Origin: Phoronis ovalis
Lineage: Eukaryota > Phoronida > Phoronidae
DNA length: 14,229 nt
Assembly (NCBI GenBank): GCA_028565635.1
Contig: JAOXYB010033518.1
Coordinates: forward strand, 1 to 14,229
Direction: 5' to 3'
Shown here: positions 1 through 10,300 of the stretch, in pieces
How positions within the stretch are numbered: the stretch's first letter is position 1
Layout of the letters: each line of letters starts with the position of its first letter
Notes under the pieces: generated by a model
Databases searched by the model: none
What the model saw: the letters and a program-made list of their open reading frames with translations, nothing else
What the model was told of the DNA's origin: nothing
Program-made: the position numbers and the translations under genes

Positions 1-1207
1 TCACAACAATTTCACGAGCACAATGTATTATATATGATTATGCAGCTTTACAAATGCATTGTCCAATATTTATTGATCCAGAAGAATAAATATTACTCAC
101 ATGATCTTTATGTACCCCATGACCTTAAAGTTCGATCAAAAACATTACAATTGAGCCAGTATTATAAATTGAACAAATGGTGGTCAAATTCTGAAAAATT
201 GAAATCACCGATATAGCTGAGTTAATCGAACAACTGTTTAACAAAAGAATATTTTTTCAATAATACATTAAAAAAAAATTTAAAAAAATAGGACATTAAG
301 ACTCTTTATGCATACAAATATTTCATCTGTCAAACAGTTTTCATTTCTTAGAAATTACGGAATGAGTAACGTATCTTAAATCTGAATAATAGAAAAAAAC
401 ATTTTGATAAACTAAAGCACTAAATAAGGGTGTTGTAATAGCATCTTCGTACAATTAGACTTAAAATTTGTCCACACGGTCATGATATTGCATCCAACTG
501 GAACTCATTATATTTATTTGGAAACGTAACAAAATAAGGTGCTTCAATCCTGGGCCACTCAATTTAATTTTGTTATCGGCACGATTGTGTTATGGCATGC
601 AAGTGTTCTTCCCTAGGAATTACACGTTGCTTGTATACTAATGTAGTAAACTATTTAATTTTATTTGAAAGATGGAGTAGTCCTGTGTCTAATGTCTATT
701 TATTGCAACAGAATGAGAACTTGTATTATGATATTTTCATGCTTGATAAGCCTAACTGCAATAATACGATTTCACAATCAGCTGCAATCGGTAATAAAAA
801 AATGAGACGTAGAAACATGTACATAAACATTTAATTAATAACGTGTGTACAATAACATTTTTCTATCGGGTAGAAGGTTAAATATGAAATATTAAGTATT
901 GTGCATCACAACTAGGTTATCAATAAATTCTTATGAAAAAATAATAAATATAAATCTAAAATGTAAAACATATAATTTGTAGAAACATAATCTATAAATC
1001 TTTTATTCATTGTTATTCAGAATGATTATACTTCAAGCTCTAAAACTACTGTAAGCATAATAGGAAAGTATGAAATATTTGTTCTGCCATTTGAAAAGTA
1101 TAATGTTTTATATCATCTGTAAAAAATTAATTTCTGTAACTAGATTCGAGTTTGTACAGGGAGTGGTTTTGAAAACTCATTATGAACTACATCTTGCGTT
1201 TCAGTAA
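1..1207. other. 3' UTR and downstream intergenic DNA, no gene seen
   Basis: This is AT-rich DNA after the HELZ2-like stop. The part from 1207 to about 990 is probably 3' UTR. The small plus-strand ORFs at 34-216 and 592-834 show no recognisable motif. I see no RNA gene, repeat element or further exon here. Confidence 0.6.
1002..1007 (-). terminator. Candidate polyadenylation signal AATAAA
   Basis: TTTATT on the plus strand reads AATAAA on the minus strand about 200 bases after the stop codon. This gives a plausible 3' UTR of ~200-230 nt. Such hexamers are frequent by chance in DNA this AT-rich, so it is only a candidate. Confidence 0.4.
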
Positions 1208-1314
1208 TCATTTTTTTGTCAAAAAGTCTTCAGCGTTTATAACTTTCCCGTCCCTTTCGTAGTGATTCAGTAAATCTGCCCACATGCTGTCGCAGCGAAG
1301 GAGATGCTTGTTCC
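1208..1314 (-). CDS. HELZ2-like: Exon m: C-terminal exon with stop codon
   Basis: The acceptor is TTACAG (1316-1315). After completing Gly the exon encodes NKHLLRCDSMWADLLNHYER, then DGKVINAEDFLTKK and TGA (1210-1208). The pattern 'GNxxLLxxDxxWxxLLxHYxxxG' is the ending of UPF1-like helicases just after motif VI, so this is the true terminus and not a chance ORF. The exon is only 107 bp and easy to miss. Confidence 0.9.
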
Positions 1315-4300
1315 CTGTAAGTTAAAACAGCTGTGTTATTTCATCTTTAAATATCGATCTAGTAGCCATAGAAAGAATGATTGTAGTTAAAATAGTATTT
1401 TTTGCAGAAATCCATGAACTTGCATTATAATAAATGTTATATATAATTTCATTAAAGCTTAGAGGTGTCATTTATTTGCGACAAGGCTAGGAGGATACGA
1501 AATGCGTAGATATGTAAATTTGGCCCAAGTTAAACAAGTACTAAATGCTCTTTTTTATTCCCTTTTTTTTAAAGGTTGGTTAACAGTAATGTTTATTTTA
1601 AAATGGGTGTAATTCGCTGAAAATTAGAGAAATCATAGTTTGAGGATGTGTTTTTTATCAAAAAATGATGGAATTCTTTTTTGTTGAGGAAGCCTGGAAA
1701 GTACTGGATCCGGTTTCCAGTTTCAGTGGCCTACAATGTGCTATAGCAAAAAAGTTTACGGACCAGCTAGACCAGACCAGCACGAAAAATAAACTGTAGG
1801 TTAGAGACATTAAGTATCTTGATTTGTGAAGGCACAAACATTTCACCAGGCAAGATATTATAAAAGCTAGGATTTATTACCACTGGAGTAGATGGGAAAT
1901 TAATCGTGTGCTTATACCATGTGTAAATATAGCTCATGTATAGCGCATTATAGCACTGCAGTCCGTCTAGCAATTTAAATTAAAAATGTAAAAGATAAAT
2001 GTATCTTAAGTCAACAGTAGATCTGTACATTCACAACTACCTAAATGTTAACAATGTATATTATTACTATGTATACTATGGATATTATCCAATACTTAAT
2101 TCTTAGATAGGTGACAGTTGTTTTATCAAAAATACCGTGATACATAATTTTTTGCTTTACCTAAAATAATCAGTCCCTTCTTTGCTCTGGTTATCGCAAC
2201 ATTGATCTGGTGATAATCAGTGATAAAGCCCAGATATTTTTTACGCCAACTTTTTGACGATTTTGTATCAATCATGTGGTGTGGTAGAGAACGAGCAGTA
2301 GATAATACAACATAATCCCATTCGCTGCCTGTAAACGAAAAAAAAATGTTAAACAAAGAAACAGGCTACTGACTGACTTGTTGAAAATATTCTCCATAGA
2401 TGCTGGTGGTGTGATAACTACATCCCGTGCGCATATGTATAATTCACATTTTGAAAAAAAGTATTTAAAACATTACCGATGTGTAGTGTAATTTTTAATA
2501 AATAGTATAATTACTTAACTTCCTTACAATTAAGGACTTGTCTTCCATTTTACCGTATTCAGAATTGAAATAAGACATACCTTGTGCCGACACAACAGTG
2601 CTAACGTGAATATTTCGTTTTGGTATCTCCTTTTTGATGGCTACACACTGGGCTGAATACTGAGACAGTATCGCAATATTTGTTTCTTTTACTTTTAAAT
2701 TTTGTATTAGATGTACAGCTATGCGTACCTAAAAATATGATGATAAAATAATTAAAAAATTTGCTTGATTTGTCCCACTGGTAGGTAACGCGTGGTCACG
2801 GAAACGTGTGACAGGGCTTTTGAAGCGGCCATTTTTTTCTCTTGCTTTGATGCAAAGACATGTCCGTATCTCCAAACGTATGAATACATTGAGAAATATT
2901 TTGGACGAAAAAGAAACAGCTACATACATATATTCCTTCAAAACGCATTCTTATATTTATCAATTAGCCTGTCTGTTTTGGGAAATCGGCGATTATCTGT
3001 GGAACGTGTGATAACTCGTTTCAAAGGAAATTGCAACGTGTAATAACACAAAAAACATTATTGCCCTTTTTTGTCTTATTACACGTTCCAATTTCGTTTG
3101 AAGCGAACTATCACACGTTCCACGGAAAATCGTTGATTTCCCAAAACAAACACGCTCTTTGATAACTATAAGAATGCGTTTTGAAGGAATAGGTTATTAT
3201 AGCTACTTTTCCCCTCTAAATATATATTTCCCAATTTATTCATATATTTGGAGATGCGGATATGTTTTTGCATCAAAGCAAGAGAAAAAATGGCCGCACC
3301 AAAGTCCTGTCACACATTTCCGTGATCACGTGTTACCTAACAGTGTGTCCAATTAAAATCATAAAATTGCGTTTCCTCAACAAAAGCGAGTCAAATAGTA
3401 ATACCGCACTTACTGCATGGTTGACCTCTTCCAGATTACTTTTTGACTGTTCATTGCCATCTGCAGTTGAAACAGTCAAATTTTCCTCCGTTCCCTCTAC
3501 ATGACAGAATGCAACAGGCTTGTGATTTCCTGTTTTTTTTGGTGGCCAAATGTTTAGCGCAGACGGTTCCTCTTGAACAGGAGTGGCACAAACTAGACGA
3601 TCATCGTAAAAATACCTGCTAGGAAAAGCTGCTATGGCCTTATGCTGGAACAAACAAATATTTCTCCTGAACTGTTACGGATCTACACAGTAGATAAGAA
3701 AGTTTGGGATTCTTTAATTCTTCCTCTTCCAACACTTACTGTTGCATGTATACAATGTATACAATACAATGCAGGACCAATTTTGGTATCAGTCCTGGTG
3801 CAAATGTGAGAAGGAAGATTTCAGAACCCGGGGGTACTCAAGTAATTTTTTGGTGGGGTGTGAAGCATAGTTGAAAATTTGGATTGCATACTTCTTACTG
3901 TATTTTTTTGGATTGCTACCGTAAAGAATTTAGATTGCTACCAACTGCTTACAGCAAATAATTTGGTTTAATTTTAGATTTGTATCCATAAATAGATTTT
4001 GGAATTTGGTTTGTATCATCCAGTCTGCGTAAAAATGGATTGCTACTGAAATATTTAAAAAATTTGGATTGCTACCCTTATATTTCACAAAATTTGGATT
4101 GATACCCTTATATTTCCAAAAATTTGGTTTGGGTTTGCTACCACAAGCTAACATTTTGGATTAGGTTGGGCGGCACATCCCCGTAGTCAAAAAAGTATGA
4201 GTACCCCCCGGGTTTCAGAACTTTAAAAGATGCCCATCAGTGTGCTAAAAGTTCTAATGACAGTTATTTCAATTATCAGTCGAACCGATCTTGTATGCTA

Positions 4301-7300
4301 TTACTTGTCCGCAGTTATCTAACGCATCGTAAAGTATACGGTAAAATGCGTTAAAGCCATTAAATAAAAAAAAATACTGGTCAGTATGTAGGAGACAAGT
4401 ATGTCAGGAAAAGTTTCTATTAGATGCATGGTACATAACTGCAGTGTATATTTTGCGCAAAATGTCGGTACACGTACCATACGATACTGCTTTGTAAGCA
4501 TAAAGGCGTTTCTTTTGTACCGCTTAAAAAGAGAAATATCTAAGCCCGTAGCCTTAGCTGTAGGTTCCGTCACAATTGGTGCCAATTGTTGGTGATCTCC
4601 AATAAGAATAACTTGTTTCGGATCGCAGTTGGTGATTGGTATCATAGCTTCGGGTTCAGTACACATACCACATTCATCAATTATGACCTGGAGTAAACGA
4701 GAGAGAAAAAAACAGTATAAAAGTAACAGTAATTTTCAATCTGAATAAATCTACTCGTTATTGTTCGGTGCCTTCTTAACCAACGTCTGGACTTAACCCA
4801 GTTTGAATAAATCCATCCGTTAGCTAGTGTTTCGTACCTTCTCAACTAACGTCTGGGCTTAGCCATAGTCAATTTTTGTTATATTTCTTGAAGTTAACAA
4901 GAGCGAAATAATTACGTCATTAATCTTTTACCCACCGAAGTAAGCCTTTCTCTCTGTGTGATCCATTGTCAGTAACCACGTCTATTCTATCATTATGATT
5001 CATTCTGAATAGGTATCGCTAGGGAGCTTGCTTTTTGCTTAATGGACTATAGATAAACTCTGGCAGCAGAGCATGTGTGTTTGATCGACCTACCCGCTTA
5101 GTCCACTGTTATACCTATTATTGTAAGCTGCAATTTGATTGGTGTCAAGACTTTTGTGACACTTTATATAGAAATCAAGGGATTATCATTCCTCTGCTTT
5201 TCGAGATAATAAACAAAAAGTGACTTTAGTTACGCCCAGACGTTAGTGTTCCGTACCTTCTCAACTAACGTCTGGGCTTAACCATAGTCAATTTTTGTTT
5301 ATTATCTCGAAAAGCAGAAGCATGATAGTATCTTAATTTCTGTGTAAAGTGTCACGAAAGTCTTTGACACCAATCAAAGTGTAGCTTACAATAATATACG
5401 TACATGTAACAATGGCCGGTAGTGGATCGGTCACACACATTCTGTCGTTCCAGAGTTTATCTATAGTCCGCTAAGCAAAAAACAAACTCCCCGGCTATCC
5501 TATTCAGAGTCATCATGATAGAATAGACGTGGTAGGCGACGATGGACTCACGCAGAGAGAAATGAGGCTTATGTCGATTGGCAAAAGTTTAATGATGTAA
5601 TTATTTCACACTGTCTTGTTAAGTTGAAGGAATGTAACAAAAATTGACTGTAGTTAAGCCCATACGTCAGTTGAGAAGGTATATATGGCACACCAATGGA
5701 TGAATTTATTCAGACAAGGCTTAACTCATAGCCAGTTGTTGGTATATTCCTTTCAGTTAACAATTTTAAAAATAAATACATATTTAAAATTTGCTCAACC
5801 GAGATGTGTGATGCATCGCCGCCTATCTAGTCTATTCTATTTCTGAATATAATTCTGAATAGGTATCGCCTGGAAGCTTGCTTTCGTTTAGCGGACAATA
5901 GATAACATAAACTGTGGTAGGACTGTAGGAATGTGTGTGATCTACCTATTGTGCTAACTACCCGCTTAGTCCACTGATATATTGTAAGTTGCAATTTGAT
6001 TAGTGTCAAGACTTTCGCGAAGACAATATATATTAAATAAAGGGGTTATCCTTCTTCTGGTTTCCGAGATAATAAACAAAAATTGACTATGGTTAAACAC
6101 AGACGTTAGTTGAGAAGGTATGGAACACTAATGAATGGACATATTCAGACTGATGCAGGGCCATGCAATCTGGCTTCTTTGGATTTAGTAACCGGGCTAC
6201 ATGTTTCGAACAGGCAGTAGTCCTCAAAATATTATCATGTTGACTTAGCTGTAAATCATGATTTGGTATGTAAGTGCAACTGTACAAAAACATTCATTCT
6301 ACAAAAGTAACGTGTTATGATACTGTTATAAATGCTACTACGTACCTGTTGTATGTTTGTTCCCTCTTTTACTCTCGATTTACTGCCACTTGTACTACAT
6401 GTACATAGAATTATATCCGCCTCTTTTAATGTTTCAATTTCTGCGTGTGTTACAAGTTTCAAATATCTATCCACTAAACTGTTTAGATTTGTTTTAGTGT
6501 TACATGCTTCTTTTTTATCTTCACTTTTCGGACGATTTTGCATGTCAAATATGTCCTTGTATATCAAATTAATTTCTTTGGCGTAAGTGGCACCCCTGGC
6601 TCGAATTAACCTATGTAGTGCAATGTCACCATGATGTTTAGCATCTGTAAAATGAGGCATATCATGAAATATTATACATACTATGTAGGAAAGTTAACTG
6701 CATTGAAGTAATTAAAACAATCCAATACTAGCTATAGATCTAGATGCAAGTAATTTAACCACAGTTTTAATCTCGGACGACACCCAGCTATCATAAATCT
6801 ACTATATATTCATTCACTATTAGAATCATCAATCTTTGACAACATCGAAATTTTGGACATTCAAGTACAATTGGAAGTTTATCATTCAATTCATTCAGTG
6901 AATTAATTATGAAGGTGGATGGGTGTCGCGATCGATGAAACGTATGTTAACAAAATTTGCTAAAAACATGAATCAAACTATCCGGGCGGGCGAACGTCTA
7001 TAGAGGTTTTACTGTACAAATCTTACCAAAATCCACTGCGCTCTTTCTTCGCTTTGGCGGTACAATATCTGTAGGCAGCGGAAAATCTTTTCTTTCAATG
7101 ACATAAGGATAAATTCGCACTAGCCGAGGACAGGCACTACCTAGTTGTTTCAAGTAGCCTGTGAAAAAAGTGAAATTATAATATATATATATATATTTTG
7201 GGACATACCGTGCAGAAATACAAATACAAAGTTATTGACTCCAACCACGAACCAGCAACAGATAATTACATCTGGTTTATATTAATTTAATATATTATAT

Positions 7301-10300
7301 AGCTTATATTAATACAAAATTCGTTTTCAAAGTAACTCCGCCCCGTTGGCTTTTAGTCAAATTCCTAGCTATGTTCCTTAATGGTGTAATGACCTAGCCT
7401 TGGTGTAGGACCGATGGAGTTGACATGGTAATTGAAGGAAATCGTGGTCAGATTATGTTAATTAATAGTTAATTTCTACGTTTTCAGAAGTAAAAAAAGT
7501 ATTTTCTGACCAATGACAGAACAAATTACTAGTATACTAAGTATACTGCAACATATGCCTAACATTACTCTTGGTTTGATATACTGATGATATATTTGAC
7601 GGGAATTGTCTGAACATACCTGCAACAACATCTACCGATTTATTCGATGGTCCACAATACATAACTTGCCGTTTTTTGGAATCGTCAGTCTTTTGATTTA
7701 TTTGAGAAAGCAAGTATGCTATCCTGACACCCGTTACTGTCTTTCCAGTACCAGGTGGGCCTTGGATGAGACAAAACGTTTCTGACAGAGCCTTCAGTAC
7801 AGCCTTCTTCTGCTTGTCGTTTGGAATTTTTAGTCCTGGTACATGTATTTCTTCCCAACTAACAGCTTGAATATTTTCTACAGTCGAAGAATCTACAGAA
7901 ATGATTACCAAACAAATCAAACTATTTTTAAAAGAGTGTAGCTTTTAATTTTATAGTCAAATGCTTTTAAATCTGAACATCTGTTAAATAGTGCCAGTCA
8001 ACAAATACTTTTCAAATTGCAAGATTAGAAAAATGTTACCTAGAGGTTCAGGCGATCTTCCTAGTGCAATGCATTTAGCCAAAGATGACGAGGTTGGTAA
8101 ACTTTTAACAGCTTCTTCGTTTCGTCTACAATTTAAAAATCCGTTATGACGAATGTAAATGCAACTGCACTGCAAGTGTCAGAGTCTGAAAGGAGTTTTG
8201 TACCTTAATGATACTCATCTAATTTTCTCTTTCCCTCCATTGAGCTTGCATTTTCGGATGTGTTTCCTTAGACAGGGACTCAATGACAGAGAGCTTAGCG
8301 TAAAATGTAGGTTTTCTTCACCAAAAGTTGATGGGATAAGAATTTGAGCGAGGGCAAAAGTACGTATTTTTTCGTTTGTGATAGTGTATTTTATCGGGGG
8401 TGTCTTCAAACTGGAAAAGCAAAACATTTTGATGTCATAGTTCATGCCAGCATGCACAAAAACTAACTGGCAGTAGGATATAGGAAAACGTTCTGTTCTT
8501 ACCAGTTTTGTTTTTCGGGCAACGTTTGAGATATTTTTATAATGATTTATGTTACTATAGAAGTGGATGGAAAATCAATTATATAATTAACTATACCACC
8601 AGTATGACAATCACAAATTCTAAAGTATCAAAGATTGATAATGATGTAACACTGGAATATGGCTAACTCACCTATCAGGTAGCGATTTTGGTAGCCATTC
8701 GATCGTACACAGAATTCCATTAGTCGAGTTGAATACCTCATCAGGTGCCTTAATATGTGATTGATTCACTTTAAATTCAACGGCATGAAACTCTTCGCCA
8801 CTTTTTGTGTTGCTTGTAGAAATATTTTGTATTTCTCCATGACATATCCACGTAAAGGATTTCTTTTCGCTCTTTTGAGTAACAGGTGTTCGCACACATA
8901 AATAACTGTAACCAAAATCTATGTGTCTTTCTTCGCAAAATTCTACTGGTATTTCAAATTCTCCTGTAATTTTATCACCCAGCTTTCTCCATGTCATTTT
9001 AACGTGGCGTATAATTGCTGATTCGCCATTTTTCACAGCTGAGAAAGCTGATTCCATGGCCAACATGGAAAACCACGAATTCATATACTGCTCTTCATCG
9101 TCATAGCTTTTATATGAAACTCGACACTTGGCGATACTTGCAAAACAGAGTACAGGATTAGAGTTGTGCTCCAGGCAGACATCTAAAGTGGACGTTAGAT
9201 TAAGAAGTTGTATACAGGGATCCAACATTCCTCTCTTATAAACTGACGACATTTGTACTTTAAGAACATTGCATGGATGCAATTGCATGATGAAATCACA
9301 AAAATGGTTTTGTATCGGTGTGCCCTCTTTCATTTCTGATGTTACATCAGCAACCCTTTTACTAGTTGGTAACATTTTATTATGTGAAGCTTGAAAAAGC
9401 AGAGCTTTTAACTCTTCGATATGTCCTTTGCGCAGTGTGGCTATAATTGCTTGAAAACAGTTATAAGGTATATCCACGACATGACGACTGGGATCAATCA
9501 AATTTTGTTTTTCGTTGTTGACAAGATAAATGTTTTTGTCTACGTCATAAATTCTGCAGAGCCAATGCAGTTCAACTTTCTTATTCAGTTCAGTAAATTT
9601 GGGTTTTTCACATGGAAGCAAACGACTGTATAAAATCTTTTTCTGTGGTACAGAAATATTTTTCAATGCAGGGAATATTACATTAAGGCTATCTTCCTCA
9701 ATTTCTTTAATCACTGGATAAACAACATATGGTATTTCCTGAAGATCTGCAGCAAAGTGGAGAGTAGCAGCCTTAGTTTCAAAATCGCGACTCCGTCTGC
9801 TAGCTTCCGTGCACTTATCACAGATATCTGCTATCTCTTGCTGAGAGTAAGGACAGTTTTTATTGTCCAGTTTTGCTTTCAGTAAACGATGGACTATCAA
9901 ATCAACGTATCTACGAATAGGTGAAGTAAAATGTGTATAGCAAGAAACATTCAACTGGAAATGGCTTCTTGACGAAAAGTCACATTCACCTGAGCTAATG
10001 TAATAAGAGCGATCATGAACTTTTCGGAACTGCATTTCAGCTACATCAGCTTTAGGCAAACGCATGCTGTTAATGAGCTGAATTACGCTTTCCATGTCAT
10101 TTAACTTTGCCGCTTCCATGATTTTGTTCCATTCATCTGCTTGAATTTGTATAGCTGGAGGGGGAAATATGTTTTTTTCAACTATTTCATCAATACATTT
10201 ACACTCATATTTGCAATTACATGTTTGTCCTACAGGTAAGCACAATGTTGGCAACTCGGCTGACAGTTTTGCTTTGTCTCCATGCTGAGATAACCATGTC

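Larger units (their letters stand above)
3645..4477 (-). other. Intron 9 (833 bp) with a nested 386-bp element
   Basis: Phase 0 intron between QYRM and HKAIAAFPS, donor GTACGT. It contains the repeat element at 3827-4212. The rest (3647-3818 and 4222-4476) shows only a small GTATACAATGTATACAAT duplication near 3757. Confidence 0.8.
4688..6345 (-). other. Intron 8 (1,658 bp), filled by palindromic repeat units
   Basis: Phase 0 intron between exons h and i. From 4741 to 6150 it consists of one partial terminal repeat and three copies of one element, described separately. Only about 50 bp at the acceptor side and 195 bp at the donor side are ordinary intron. Confidence 0.85.

Noticed and set aside
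592-834. Plus-strand 80-codon ORF downstream of the gene
   Set aside because: AT-rich, no domain or signal feature, no splice partner found; chance ORF length.
2750-3359. AATTAAAA on both sides of the foldback element as a target duplication
   Set aside because: The left copy sits ~12 bp away from where the inverted match begins, and the sequence is low-complexity AT, so it is likely chance.
2792-3653. Overlapping plus-strand ORFs across the foldback element, some similar to each other
   Set aside because: The similarity follows from the inverted arms; none has a transposase motif or exceeds chance length.
4031-4145. Regular 30-bp repeats suggesting a CRISPR array
   Set aside because: The repeats are directly joined with no unique spacers, the setting is a eukaryotic intron, and no cas genes occur.
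3930-4154. Minus-strand 74-codon ORF with a repeating KYKGxNPNF peptide
   Set aside because: The 10-residue period equals the 30-bp tandem repeat inside a transposon-like element, with no splice or family support. It is a by-product of the repeat.
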